Counted from the first letter of the stretch, positions 21,905-33,879 are shown. The stretch: DNA of 64,000 nt from Diprion similis (GCF_021155765.1 NC_060109.1:1389001-1453000), one strand, 5' to 3'. Translations and numbers: made by a program. The notes: generated by a model from the sequence alone, not told the origin.

Positions 21905-23266
21905 CGACATTTTTTGCAAGGTACTGCTGATGTTAATGGACATGCCCGCTTTCCTAACACAGCCCACCTACGATTTAATTATGAAGAATATACATTCCTG
22001 TGTGAAAACAGCAACCGACAAACTTTTTCAGCATGCTTGCCATGAAGAAAAAGACTTGACTGCTGAACACCAAGGTGACGAAAAATCTGCAAAGCTTACC
22101 GTGTCCGGCGATGGAACTTGGAAAAAGCGAGGATATACTTCCTTGTATGGAGTGACATCATTGATCGGATATTATTCTGGGAAAGTAATTGATATCCTCG
22201 TGAAAAGTGCCTATTGCAAACAATGCGAAACTTGGAAAAGCAAACTTGATAGTGAAGAATATCAACAATGGTATGAAAACCATCAAGATGATTGCAGTTG
22301 TAATCATTCAGGTTCTTCTGGAAAAATGGAAGTTGATGCAGTGATCGACCTATTCAAGCGTTCAGTGGAAAAATTCGGAGTGCAGTACAGAAATTACATT
22401 GGAGACGGTGATTCTAAAACGTACTCCGGGATTTTGAAAGCTGCCCCATACGGTGATCAAGAAGTCGTGAAGAAGGAATGTATTGGACACGTACAGAAGA
22501 GAATGGGAACGCGACTCCGAAATTGTGTGAAAAAGAAAGTGGAAACGGTGGAAAAAAAATACAAAAAAAAACTCTCGGTGGAAAAGGCAAGCTGACAGCA
22601 AAAATGATCGACAAGTTGACAGTTTATTATGGCTTAGCAATTAGGAGAAATTGTGATTCGGTTGAGAATATGAGTAATGCAATCTGGGCCACATTTTATC
22701 ATTACTGCTCGACAGACGAAAATCAACAACACGCAAAGTGTCCGATCGGATTGGACTCATGGTGCTCTTGGCAGCGGGCAGCAGCTGCTGATAACTTATC
22801 AGTTTATAAGCATGATTATCAGCCATTTCCACAAGAAGTTGCTGAGGCCCTGAGGCCCATTTATGAAGATCTCAGCAATGAAAAATTATTGGAAAGATGT
22901 GTGGGTGGTTTCACCCAAAACAATAATGAAAGCTATAACCAACTGGTGTGGAAGATCTCTCCAAAAGTACTTCCAGCCGGATCAAAAACGGTGGAAATGG
23001 CTGCATATATAGCTGCTGGCATCTTCAATGAAGGGACAGCTGCCCTTTTATATTATATGAATGCAATGGGCGTCTCACTTGGGTCCAATGCGCATTCATA
23101 TAGAGATAAAGAAGATGCGCAGCGCATCAAGATCTCCGACCTGAGATCACACGAGAGCACCAGAGAGGGAAGAATGGCTCGCAGACAGCATCAAATCGAA
23201 TTATTAGAAGCTGCCAACGATGCGAACCGATTATTATATGGCCCTGGAATAGATGACTCCATGTAA
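21905..23266 (+). pseudogene. Mutator-type (MULE) transposase, one frameshift
   Basis: Two overlapping frames (21,930-22,595 and 22,478-23,266) together make one insect Mutator-type transposase of about 440 residues. Recognisable segments are LMDMPAFLTQ near the start, GDGTWKKRGYTSLYG (about 22,107-22,151), a Cys-rich YCKQCETW...CSCNHSGSSGKME zinc-binding part, YIGDGDSKTY (about 22,396-22,425), GHVQKRMGTRLR (about 22,486-22,521), and a C-terminal half with GGFTQNNNESYN (about 22,903-22,938). The frames must switch inside the A-rich run at about 22,550-22,572, so a one-base slip there is the only break I see. The first part of the domain is missing, because a stop lies just upstream of FCKVLLMLMDMP. 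This is the most intact element in the window and probably among the youngest. Confidence 0.8.
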
Positions 23267-23279
23267 GTTGAAAAAAAAA

Positions 23280-23870
23280 CAAAATTTACCACATGTAAAA
23301 CGCTTTTGAAACTTTAAACGCGTTTTTCTCAAAACTATGTTTTCAAAATCGGTGATCAAGATTTCTCGAAAACGGCTGAACCGATCAGTCTCAAATTTTA
23401 ACACAACCTTTTTAACTAGATTTTTTAGTAATTAATCGAAGATTTTTTTTCCCCGATAAATATTTTCCATTTTATAAACAATTTAAGGCTTAAATTTTCG
23501 TTCAAAATCGAGTCTTTTATTTTGAGAAGTCGCCATTTTGTCAAAAATTATTTTTTCGCTAATTCCTTCGATTAAATACTAGATAATGTATTATATTAAC
23601 GAAATTTATTTGGTTTTTTCATTTCAAATAATCCGGTCCAGAGATATCGTGATCACCGCAAAATTGTTTTTTTTTGCGGAGCTCTAGGAGATCAGCGATA
23701 GCAACATTCGCGATGATTATTTTTACAAATAAAAAATATGTTAATATATTATAAGGTTATTATAATATGTACACCAATTTTCAAATTAATAAATTGAATA
23801 GTCTGCGCGAAAAAAATTCTTGAAAATCCGTCTTTTCAAAGCCTTCTAACTGTATGTAAGCCCTTAAATC
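23280..23870. other. 3' flank of the MULE, no gene
   Basis: This AT-rich stretch follows the transposase stop. It starts with the ACTTTAAACGCGTTTTTCTC block that also occurs at 10,487. It may hold the non-coding end of the element. I could not identify a terminal inverted repeat. Confidence 0.4.
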
Positions 23871-24594
23871 CTTGAGACACTTATACTTTGGCAAATTTTT
23901 CAAGCATCTTTTGTTTTGAGTCAAGCTCTTTTAGACTGCAAAAATGATTATGCTCTTGGCCTTACTTTACTTTCACAGGAATTATAATCTCAATAAAAAC
24001 ATCAAATAGACTGTGAATACGGTATGTCATGAAGAGTGATAGCTATGTCGTATAACTTTGAGGCCAATCTCTCGACTGTGAAGCATATAAGTATGATATT
24101 TTCATGTATATGGTAAATGTTACTGTTTTTTTTTTTTACAACCACTCAACTGAAACGAATCGGTAGAATTTCATTTTCAAAAGTTAAAAATTAAGCAGAG
24201 GCGATATGAAAGCTAGATTGATCTGGTTTGGATTATACGCAATCTTTTTTTCGAATACAGTAATTTGCCTTGAAACCTTGAAAATTTTAACTTGAACAAA
24301 TTCTTTCAGTTGACTGCGTGGTTTATTTTTAAGAAAAGTGTTGGATGATTTATGCGAATTCGCAACAACTTCCTTTAGTCTTATGCATTTGAACCTATCA
24401 GTTACGATTCGTATGAATTATTTTCAGAAAGTGATACACTTCATTCAGTTGACCTAAATCTTTTACACTTCTACCATAAATTCTAAAATTATAACTTCAT
24501 TTTGTATAGAGTAATCAGCCGAACTGTATAAAAACTAATGGAATAACATCAATGTATGTATTTTGATTTTTTATATCACCATGACCGTACAAAC

Positions 24595-24680
24595 ATTGCA
24601 TTTGGCTACTTGTTGCAAGTCGACAAACCCGACTTGATAGTTTTCTACGATAGGTCATGTCCATTGAAATCAAACTGATC
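24595..24680. repeat. Dispersed repeat R1, short partial copy
   Basis: The sequence TTGCAAGTCGACAAACCCGA with its neighbours matches 833-880 in copy 1 and 26,877-26,920 in copy 2. Only about 80 bases align well. Flanks from 23,880 to 25,140 show no gene. Confidence 0.55.
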
Positions 24681-25148
24681 ATTAAAATGTAAGTTAACTA
24701 CATCAAATTTAATCGAAGTAAAATTTTCGTTATTGATTTATTTACAGATTTCTCATATTAAAATAACTTGGAGTAAACTTGGAGTAAAGATAGTCAAAAA
24801 TATAACATATAACTTCCTGTTTCGTTGATTTTACATAAAAAAATGTAATTTCATTATGTAATGGTTTCTTTATACTACATAATTATTATCGTTGTTTTGT
24901 TAAATAATTAACACAGTAATATATTGTTCGAAAAGTTAATGAATTTAACTACGAGCATAATCAATTGGTATTGAAATTTGTCAATTTTCGATGTATCATT
25001 TAATCTAACTTATTTTGGAAAATTCTGTGCTGTATGCTACCAGAGATCGTCTAAAAAAGAGACCAACTAATTCCAAGTCATTAAACAATGCGGTGTAGTA
25101 TTTCACACCGTAGAATTATTCAGACGATTTCTAATTGCCACCAGCTCG

Positions 25149-25176
25149 GTATATATATATATATATATATATATAC
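25149..25176. repeat. (TA)n microsatellite
   Basis: A pure run of TA dinucleotides about 28 bases long. It is a simple repeat. Confidence 0.9.
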
Positions 25177-25252
25177 ACTAAACATTAATTTGAAACAAAG
25201 GTCGATAGTCGTTTGAGTACACATGAGATTTCAAAAAAAGTAAAATGCATCG

Positions 25253-25456
25253 TTATCTTGCTTCACATAGGATGAAGAGGCTCAACCGTCCATTTTCTGG
25301 AGTATAAATTTCAGAGGGTTTCAGACCCTCGTCGATGGTGTACTTGAAGAAACGAAGGTTTCCTGATTTCATCGTAACACCAGTTCCAAATCTATCATTG
25401 ATCCGGATTCTTGTAAGGTACCATTTTTGTATTTTGGACGTTGTGATTACCATCAT
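25253..25456 (-). other. Unrecognised minus-strand frame
   Basis: The 67-codon minus-strand frame contains KWYLTRIRINDRFGTGVTM and DEGLKPSEIYTPENG, which look like real protein. The R-x-x-x-D-R-F-G part resembles the R-x-x-x-T-R-F-G segment of the small element-associated ORFs at 17.5 and 21.0 kb. It is probably another decayed copy of that kind of gene, but the similarity is short. Confidence 0.25.
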
Positions 25457-26029
25457 TAGCAGGCTCTGCCATTTACTTAATTGTCGCTTCTAGGATCCGA
25501 CAGTTTTTTTCTATCTTGCAGCAGCCCAAAAAGGACCGAATCATGTAGACTCAATGGATTGCACTTAGTAAGTCGCAATTACCCTCGTCAGTTTCTATTC
25601 AAGCTAGCCTGTAATGAAGCTCCGAAAATTTTCCTCTTCGTGGTTACCACCTCATGTCTAATAAACTTCCTAAAATGTAGTGTCTTTTCCGTTGCAATAT
25701 AAGACTTTTCGTGTGAATCTCTATCCGTTTTGTTGAGCCATTTGCTTTCGAAGTGATGCGATGATTTATGGTAAGACGAGATATCGAAATGGGGGTCCTA
25801 GAATCACACTCCGTCGTTGTTTTCGTAAAAAGAGTGCTGAGGTAATGGATTCACAATTCCCACTAAAATTCAGCGATTATATCCTGATTGTATTTTTAAC
25901 TGCTCAGCGAAAACCATGTTCGCAATAATCATCTCGACGCTTTTCCAGTTGCCGATAACTTGAGGCAAACGTACTTCTTATGATCTTCATAGATTGGTGC
26001 TTCACGCACTATTCGGTAACTTCATAGCT

Positions 26030-27880
26030 CATGGCAGTGAACAAAAAGATTCCAATGGAACCATATTATGTGATACACCACTGTCATCATACTATGGAAA
26101 CGTCATGACAGCTCACACATACATTTACACAGTTAAAAAACAAACCAAAATGGTCACAATTAAATCTGAGACCTGTTCTGGTTTTTGGAACGAAGAAACT
26201 GGTCGAATATAGAGGTTGGAACGGAACCGTTACCGTTGCAGAGCGAATATGATTAGAAGCCAATTGGGTTTCCAAATTCTATCCAACGGAATTAGGAGAG
26301 AATAACGTGTCAATGGTTATGGAGATATGTTGTATGAAGTGTTCCGTTTTCTTCGCACTATTTGCATTAATTAGAAGTCTTTGACATCGGAGAGCCCAGC
26401 AGTAGAAACGGAACCTGCTCACTTGACGTCTTCTCGATTGGGAGAACCTTAATACGGTGTTCGAAAAAGGTCAGTCCAAACAATTTTGTTTCTTTTCTCA
26501 GGATCGTTGCTGCCGATGTGACTTCAGGATGCACCAGGTTTCGTATCCATCACAGAGTACGAAGACACTGTTTACGGTATTTGACTTTTGTTGCCTCGAT
26601 CTGATTTTGATTCATCAAAATACTGCATTTATATCCTTTATTTTACATGATGTGGTCTGAGAAAGTTGATGTTCACTGCGAAGTAGAATTGCAGCTATGC
26701 AGGCTGGCTAATTTTATCTTGAGAATTTGATGCCAGTAATATATTTTTTTTTTTTTTTCTGAATGAATTTATTCAGAGATTGAACAGATGTGTACAAAAT
26801 TATATGTACCTCGTACATTTAATCATGCCCTAAGATTTGTCCCTATGAATTTTTCTTACAAGGGTTCTCACTACTCGGTGCAAGTCAACAGACCTGACTT
26901 GATGGTCTATAAATTCGATAAGATATCCCAACTAGAAAATCACACAAGCATAAAAAATTCACGCCCGCGTTACATTAATTATTTTTCGACCGATGTAAGT
27001 CAAATTCGTGTATAAAGTACAGATTTATAAGTGAAAGTGAACTTTTATGAGGAAGGTCTTTCCAAAGCGAAACGCCGGGACGGCTTTTTATTTCACACAA
27101 ACGCACCTTCGACACTTTACACACCTTGTAAGGAGAAGTTCACTTTACGCTCAGAAATCGACACTAAACATACACCAACTTTACTCCCACGGGGCAGAAA
27201 ATGATATTGTTCCGGTAAAGGCATGAGAAAGACACTTTTTGACATCTGTTTACGATTCGTTAAGTGTTACTTTATATCGCTAACCTTGAAACTGCTGTAT
27301 AAAATCTTGATGTGCAATTCCAAACTCCGCATCTTAAACTCCAGCATAAAAACTTTTTTTACTTCTGTTGCACAGTCGAAGGTGGGCATTTCATTGGCTT
27401 CGAAGTGCTTTTTCATGCTTTTCCGAAAAAAACATTGCATAGGACACACCCGTAAAGAGATATTGGGTCGAATAATAATTTTAGTAAACTTTACGAAAAT
27501 CATTATACTTGCCCTAAAAACAACCACTTTATGGGCATGCCACACGAAGTAAGTACTATTTAACACTAGTTTGTATTATGTGTGAATAATATGCATAGAA
27601 AAAAGAAAACTTGGAATTGCTAACCAACTGATTATGTCTCATGACAAACCGTATTCTAAAGTGCTTTTCACAAACAGGTGGTCATACACCATACGATACT
27701 ATTTGACAGTCTAAGAAGATCAAGCCAATAGAGTTTGTGAAAAAGTTGAGTTATAATGATTTCATACTGATTTTTATGTAGCACGATGCTATATCCAAAT
27801 GATCATATACGTACTACCATTTCAAAGCGCCAATAAACATCTCAAGGTGAAACATCAAAGCACTAACGTACCTATGCTTC
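26030..27880. repeat. Dispersed repeat R1, copy 2
   Basis: Collinear with 1-1,970 over nearly its whole length with many small differences. The ends align at 27,832-27,880 against 1,921-1,970. No shared coding frame survives. Copy 2 lies directly beside the 28-37 kb mosaic of elements. Confidence 0.6.
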
Positions 27881-27949
27881 GGCTACCCCCCTTAAAAATC
27901 TAGGTACTAGTGGGCACTAAAGGCCCAAAGGACGCCCGAGTCCGGCATG

Positions 27950-28478
27950 TAACGATACAGGCGTTTGAAATTAGCGCAATAAAATTTTGACTAATGTGGT
28001 GCGCTTGGCGACATCACATTTGGACTGTATGTAGGAGCCGGAAGATCGTATGATCGGCGATCGCTCTGTCGACTCGTGGCCTGCGTAGGAGACAGACGTG
28101 TCTCTCCGTTTTTAAATGTATCAATTATAATCTTTGGAATCCTTCGGGAAAATTGGTGGTTGAAGGTGCCATATCTAGTTTAAATGTGCATACGATAACT
28201 TGACGACGCCCTGTTGGGGAAAAGGATCAATCCGACGAAACCACAACTTTGAACAGGATTCCGAATATAAGTATTCAGCCACGCGGCCCTTCCATAAATG
28301 TGTAATCCGAGTCGAAGCATTAATATTTAAAGACATTTTGTTTCATTTGTTAAGTGTAAATTTCATGATATCACACGTTTATCTTTAATGAAAATTGTCC
28401 TTTGTTTGTACTCGAAATTTGTGATATCATTATTTCATGGCATACGGATATTTTCATATCCTTGTAGAGTACTGTGTC
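27950..28478 (+). repeat. Dispersed repeat R3, copy 1 (529 bp)
   Basis: The block starting TAACGATACAGGCGTTTGAA and ending GAGTACTGTGTC is repeated in the same orientation at 33,094-33,622, with the same length of 529 bp and roughly ten to fifteen differences. Flanking sequence is unrelated outside these points, so these are real element ends or duplication breakpoints. No terminal inverted repeat is visible. A 62-codon frame (28,200-28,388) is present in both copies but does not look like protein. Confidence 0.85.
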
Positions 28479-28891
28479 CTCTGTATAGTACTGCGGTCAA
28501 CCCCGCAAGTCTTTTGGCGCTCCAGTCGCAGGCATCTTCAATGACGCATGTGTGCTTCCCCGTTCCCTGACGCCGACGCCATTTTTTAGTACCAGTTGCG
28601 AGCAGAAGCTGTAGTCCTGCGTTAAGAAGTACGATAAAAAAAGCAACTGTTCTGCGAAAATGCTAAGAATAACGAAGTGTTGTGATCTAAACCGTGCCGA
28701 TACATCATCAGTCCGACATAGATTTACAATCGAAGAAAAAGAAGTTTTTAAAATATGGAGATGAATATACCAGATAAGATAAAATACGAGTTGTTTCAAA
28801 AAAGTTTTTGCGCTAAAGATGTTCCAAATGTATTCAAGTCTATGTAAGTTGGTGGGTTGTCAAAAAAATTAAAAAACTAGTAGTAACATGT

Positions 28892-29350
28892 GTGGCATGC
28901 ATGGCCAACATTGAAACCACAAATTGTAGCAAAAACATTGATTTCATTGAAGCGAAAGAATACAAGAAAGGAGTATTGACAAGACCTAACGCAAATTTCA
29001 ATTACATAGTTAGTAAATGTATTGGTATTACCAATCATTTGGTGCCGAAAATCTGCCATCGCAATAATATAACAAAAATTTTATCACTCTATCTAAAGAA
29101 AGGTGTTCAAATTCAAATTATTAATTGCAAAGAACACAAAATTGTGGACACGTTTTTGAAAATCCTCACCAAATTATTAATCTTTCATTGGTGCAAGTCC
29201 GTCAACAGTATTTCATGTGGTAGAAACATGAAATTTTTAACTGCAACTACCATGAAACATAGGAATCCTAGCTTACCAGTAGATCAAATTAAAAAAGCAG
29301 TACATGATTTAAACCTTAAGTCGAAAAAGAGAAGGTATAGAAAGTATTAA
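28892..29350 (+). pseudogene. P-element/THAP-type transposase C-terminal remnant (tentative)
   Basis: A 152-codon frame begins at CMANIETTNCSKN and continues with KEYKKGVLTRPNANFNYIVS, then a long helical part and a basic tail ending KSKKRRYRKY. The C-x-x-C followed by a K-x-G-x-L-x-x-P segment and a helical region resembles the end of P-element/THAP9-like transposases. The 5' part of such a gene is not visible in frame upstream (28,640-28,890 has stops), so this is a 3' fragment. The assignment rests on pattern only. Confidence 0.4.
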
Positions 29351-29503
29351 TAGAATTATAATATACTAGTCGCACCCGTTCCCTAGCAAAGGTCAGTATT
29401 CACACGGCGTCAGTATTTTGGAAGGTAAGTAAATGGGGTTATTTTTCTACTTTTTGCATGCTTTTTCTGTTCTTTTACGGCTATAATAAATATTTGAAGT
29501 GAT

Positions 29504-30286
29504 ATGATGCTCTTCTGGCTATTTTTACGGACTTTAACCTCAAAAACTAATTTCCTCTCCGGTTTTGTTTTATCAGTCACGATTGGTGAAAGAACTGCAG
29601 CACAGATAATGTTCAATTTACGCGACCGTCGTCCTGTAAAGTTTGCACAATCTCCATGGCTCGAGCCTTATATCACTCTCGACACCAACATGCGCAAGCA
29701 GTCCAGAAACGAATTTGAGAAAAACTTTTACAAGCTGATGAATAACGCTGTGTTTGGTAAAGCTATGAAGAATGTGCGAAGTCACACTGATGTTAAATTG
29801 ATTACAAAATGGGAAGGAAGAGGTGGTGCGAAAACGCATATTGCCAGGGCAAACTTTCTTGGTTGCACCGTATTTGACACAGATATGGTTATTATAGAAA
29901 TGAATCGAGTCAAAGTTTGCTTCAATAAACCAATTTACATTGGTGCAGCGATTTTAGATCTCTCCAAAATTATTCTGTACGATTTCCATTACAATTATAT
30001 AAGGCCTAACTTTCCCAACAAAGAGGCCAAATTGTTGTACACCGACACCGACAGCCGTATTTATCAATTTAACGTATTTGACATCTATGATATCATCAAA
30101 CATGATGTTGACGCAATGTTTGACACTTCGGACTATCCTCCTGACAATATGTACGGTATTCCGCTCAAGAACAAGAAACGTCTGGGCCTGACGAAGGACG
30201 AGAACAACGGGAAAATTATGACAGAGTTCATTCGGTTGCGAGCGAAGCTGTACACATTTACAACGATGGGCGAGGATGTGAAATAA
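29504..30286 (+). pseudogene. Polinton/Maverick DNA polymerase B, C-terminal half
   Basis: The frame reads as a protein-primed family B DNA polymerase of the Polinton (Maverick) type. From about 29,640 it shows [17 protein letters not shown] and then [20 protein letters not shown], the motif B region that contacts the incoming nucleotide. Motif C is YTDTDS at 30,039-30,056, with the catalytic aspartates. The thumb region follows ([19 protein letters not shown]). The frame stops at 30,284-30,286 where the codon is TAA; in the tandem copies the same place reads AAA, so this is a nonsense change. The exonuclease domain and other Polinton genes (integrase, capsid, ATPase) are not found nearby. 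The element is a dead fragment of a self-synthesising transposon. Confidence 0.8.
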
Positions 30287-30955
30287 CACGTCAATGGTAC
30301 GAAAGAGAGTAAACGCGCCAAGGGTGTCAAAAGTTGAACCTTGAACACCGCCACGTTTGACGATGATAATCGCTATCTGTTGGCTTACAAGGAATTGACT
30401 CGATCGCAATGTCTGATACGTAGCAAAAAACATCAAGTAAGCACTGTCGTACAGAAGAAATTGGCTCTGAGTTGGCAAGATGACAAGCGGCAATTGATAC
30501 TTGGGTAGGCCGACACCGTAACTTGGGGGTTTGCCACTGCCCATAAACTTGTTATAGGTTTAGCTGTATGTATAAAACTGCCGCGAATATTCGGTTGCGA
30601 GCGAAGCTGTACACATTTACAACGATGGGCAAGGATGTGAAAAAACACGTCAATGGTACGAAAGTGAGCAAACGCGCCAAGGGTGTCAAAAGTTGAACCT
30701 TGAACACCGCCACGTTTGACGATGATATAATCGCTATCTGTTGGCTTACAAGGAATTAACTCGATCGCAATGTCTGATACGTAGCAAAAAACATCAAGTA
30801 AGCACTGTCGTACAGAAGAAATTGGCTCTGAGTTGGCAAGATGACAAGCGGCAATTGATACTTGGGTAGACCGACACCGTAACTTGGGGGTTTGCCGCTG
30901 CCCCATAAACTTGTTATAGGTTTAGCTGTATGTATAGAACTGCCGCGAATATTTA
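30231..30955 (+). repeat. Tandem copies of the PolB C-terminal segment, array A
   Basis: A unit of about 361 bp starting TTCGGTTGCGAGCGAAGCTG occurs at 30,231 and 30,592. Each unit encodes the last part of the Polinton polymerase: GEDVKKHVNGTK, then SQCLIRSKKH, LALSWQDDKRQL and a DTVTWG-like end. All units share the same internal stop after GVKS, so that mutation preceded the duplication. The second unit runs on into the tail described at 30,956. Confidence 0.85.
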
Positions 30956-31510
30956 CGTTTGACACTTCGGACTATCCTTTGTCAAATTATTTATTCAAAA
31001 AATGAAAAAAAAATTGCTAGAAACGCAAACAAGTTTTCCAGAAATGAAGAAAAGTTTACCAGAAATGAAAAGAAGTTTTCTGGCAACAGAATGAGTATTA
31101 ATTGCTGAGGAAAAATTTGTACATAATTATGTTTTTTTCCTCATATTGGCTATGCTGATGCGTATGTGCATCATGACCATATACAGCTCGCATAACAATG
31201 GATGCAATTACCTATTTACTATCACCGACATATTTTCAACGCATGCGTAGGCGGGACTGATTGATCCAAGGGGGTGAAAGATGTGGCTATCACGATGAGA
31301 TCTGAAATAAAATTATTACTATTTATGAACTACTACTTGTTTTTCAATATATTTCACGAAATTCGTTCTTTGAATCACGCAAGCATACTCGCCTCTGGCT
31401 CGTATGCGTGCTCACCTGCAACTCGTCTTACAAATACACGAGTGTGTTTGTGTGAAATGTACATTTACGATTTTTCCATAGGTATATGCGATCAAGGGGA
31501 GTAATATTGA
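30956..31510 (+). repeat. Segment duplicated at 34,888-35,180
   Basis: The tail after array A, beginning GACACTTCGGACTATCC at about 30,961, matches the tail after array B at 34,890-35,175. Copy A carries about 285 extra bases (31,200-31,484) between AACAATGG and the GGGGAGTAATATTGAT block. That insert may be a separate small element or sequence deleted from copy B. Confidence 0.7.
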
Positions 31511-31519
31511 TATAAATGT

Positions 31520-31995
31520 TAGTTATTTCAAGTGGAAGTAGTAGCCGACTGACCGGAGCCGAGAGTGAAGTCAGCAGGACCTTTACCGGGCTGCAGTGGC
31601 TTCCATAGGAAGTCACGGGCCCAAATTGGGAAAACAGCTCCTCGAGGTCGCCGGAGCCTAGTCGGGGGTTGAACCTGAGGATTCGGGCGCGTGCGTGGAG
31701 GATTACCTGGTCAGTATTTTCTCATACCCGCAGTCCGGTAGGGTAAATCCGGCAAAGTCTGACCTGGAAGGGAACTTAACCTGTTCGGAAGCGTTGTAAA
31801 GAAATACCCGGACGGCAGACTGGGAAAGGGGGGACAGGGGGGTTCGCATGGATAGGGCTGACCACCCGACAAACTGACAGCAGTTTCCATGCAAGGGGAA
31901 CTAGGGATTTAACCAGCGGGGATAGATGCTGCACTGCGGTGTAGCTGCCATGATGGCCGAACCGTCGTAAATCATAAAATGATTCGAGTACCCTC
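31520..31995. other. GC-rich stretch, possible non-LTR retrotransposon UTR
   Basis: This is a GC-rich block with the look of the untranslated part of an R1/Jockey-type non-LTR element (for example GGGGTTGAACCTGAGGATTC and the G-run near 31,827-31,842). No long supported frame is found. It lies immediately before the capsid-like ORF. Confidence 0.3.
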
Positions 31996-32001
31996 AAGGG
32001 C

Positions 32002-33112
32002 ATGGAGGGTAAATACAAAATGCACATCGGTAGGCCAACACACGGAACTAACACTTCAATACTGGGCTGGCTCCAAGTTGAGCAGCCGGGCGCAGGGATG
32101 GCAGCCGTTAATACGGCAAGGCTTTCAGCCATAAACAGTCCGATCCAAAGTCCAATTGCCTATGGAGCATCTCAATGTTACCAAGTCGGGACTTTTGGTT
32201 TTAAACGTGAGCGTACTAATACGGCTCGCAGACTTTTCAGGTTATGTACAGTTAATAAGAACTTCGTACGATAGCCAAGCCGCTTTTGATAGATCTGTTC
32301 GGAAATATTTAAGCTATAGTGCTTATCAATATTACTGCGTGGTTGCATTATGGAAAAAGCTCTATGATATAGTTAGCGCGCGTGGACATGTCACCATCGA
32401 GCATTTGCAGTTATCGCAGGCTCTAAATTTCGATATGCCACTTCCAACAGATATAGCACTATATCTGTCAGGCTTGGGAGACATCAGAGATGCCTCAGGA
32501 CGTGAGTTTCATTCAGCCCTCCAAACTGCCTTAACAAACCAGGACGTTCAAGGAACGAAAGGAAGTTTTGGTTGCATAGACCATCACAAACATATATTTT
32601 ATGAGGAACTTCCTTCTCCAATTATTGCTGCACTAAAGATGCTAGCTGACCTTAATCCGAATGCTCCAAATGATTGGGATGTACCTGAGGAAATCAAGCC
32701 ATTAGACCCCAACGCTCAATTACCGACCGAAAACCTACTTGGATGGTCGAGAAAAGAGAGATTAACGGAAGATCAACGCACGACAATGGAGGAAGCAGGT
32801 ATGCTATTAGAAAATTCAAATGTTACGAATATAGCACGAATACCTATTTTCCAATCTCTAATGAGATCAGTCGCAGAGCGATTGGAAACTTCGAAATGCA
32901 AATGTGTTTCATCTTTTCCCACATCAGTTAACGGATCATTAGCCCAAGTTCCGTTTATTGCTCGTTTTCCGGATGACGCGCAAAACGAACCTTATCGTAA
33001 CATAGCTTGTAAGCTTGGAAAAACTAATTCGTATACCCAGACTGTATCTGGTATCGAAGGCGAGCGTCCTAGTGAGGCAAGTGGAGAGAATTATAACGAT
33101 ACAGGCGTTTGA
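32002..33112 (+). pseudogene. Candidate endogenous viral element, capsid-like ORF
   Basis: An open frame of 318 codons (32,156-33,112) follows a 90-codon frame (32,002-32,274) that seems to be its N-terminal part, so one frame change near 32,200 is likely. The protein is globular, has no introns and does not look like a transposase. Features I can see are an N-terminal helical part with KYLSYSAYQYYCVVALWKK, a glycine-containing LYLSGLGDIRDASGREF turn, and a long C-terminal part. The overall look is that of a structural (capsid or nucleocapsid) protein of an RNA virus, perhaps partiti-like, judged by impression only. The frame runs off into repeat R3 at 33,094, so the C-terminus is cut. Nearly the whole frame is still open, which is striking for a fossil. 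It may also be an unknown element gene. Confidence 0.4.
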
Positions 33113-33622
33113 AATTAGCGCCATAAAATTTTGACTAATTCGGTGCGCTTGGCGACACCACATTTAAACTGTATGTACGAGCCGGAAGATCGTGTGATCG
33201 GCGATCGCTCTCTCGACTCGTGGCCTGCGTAGGAGACAGACGTGTCTCTCCGTTTTTAAATGTATCAATTATAATCTTTGGAATCCTTCGGGAAAATTGG
33301 TGGTTGAAGGTGCCATATCTAGTTTAAATGTGCATACGATAACTTGACGACGCCCTGTTGGGGAAAAGGATCAATCCGACGAAACCACAACTTTGAACAG
33401 GATTCCGAATATAAGTATTCAGCCACGCGGCCCTTCCATAAATGTGTAATCCGAGTCGAAGCATTAATATTTAAAGACATTTTGTTTTATTTGTTAAGTG
33501 TAAATTTCATGATATCACACGTTTATCTTTAATGAAAATTGTCCTTTGTTTGTACTCGAAATTTGTTATATCATTATTTCATTGCATACGGATATTTTCA
33601 CATCCTTATAGAGTACTGTGTC
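33094..33622 (+). repeat. Dispersed repeat R3, copy 2 (529 bp)
   Basis: Same length and orientation as 27,950-28,478. It truncates the capsid-like ORF at its left edge. The right edge is at GAGTACTGTGTC, after which the sequence is unrelated to copy 1. Confidence 0.85.
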
Positions 33623-33879
33623 GTCCGTTTTGTCCTTAATATTAATAATTTATTGATAAACAAGTCAAAAATATGTTGTTGAATAATCATTGACATTTTT
33701 TTTTCTTTCTACAAGATGTGTTTCTACAAAATAAAACCTATTGTTAATGTCAATGATCAGATCCTGATAACATCTTGCAAATCTCACTTGGCCAAATTTC
33801 TATCACCAAAATGTAAACAATTGTTTACGGTCAGTGAATATCATAATTTGTTTTATTCAATCTCCTAAACATAAGATAA

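Noticed and set aside
25149..25176. Regular TA repeat considered as part of a structured array
   Set aside because: It is a plain microsatellite. There are no spacers or repeats of CRISPR type, and the genome is eukaryotic.
29954..30965. Long minus-strand frames opposite the Polinton polymerase arrays
   Set aside because: The plus strand encodes recognisable polymerase; the minus frames repeat with the array and have no protein-like landmarks.
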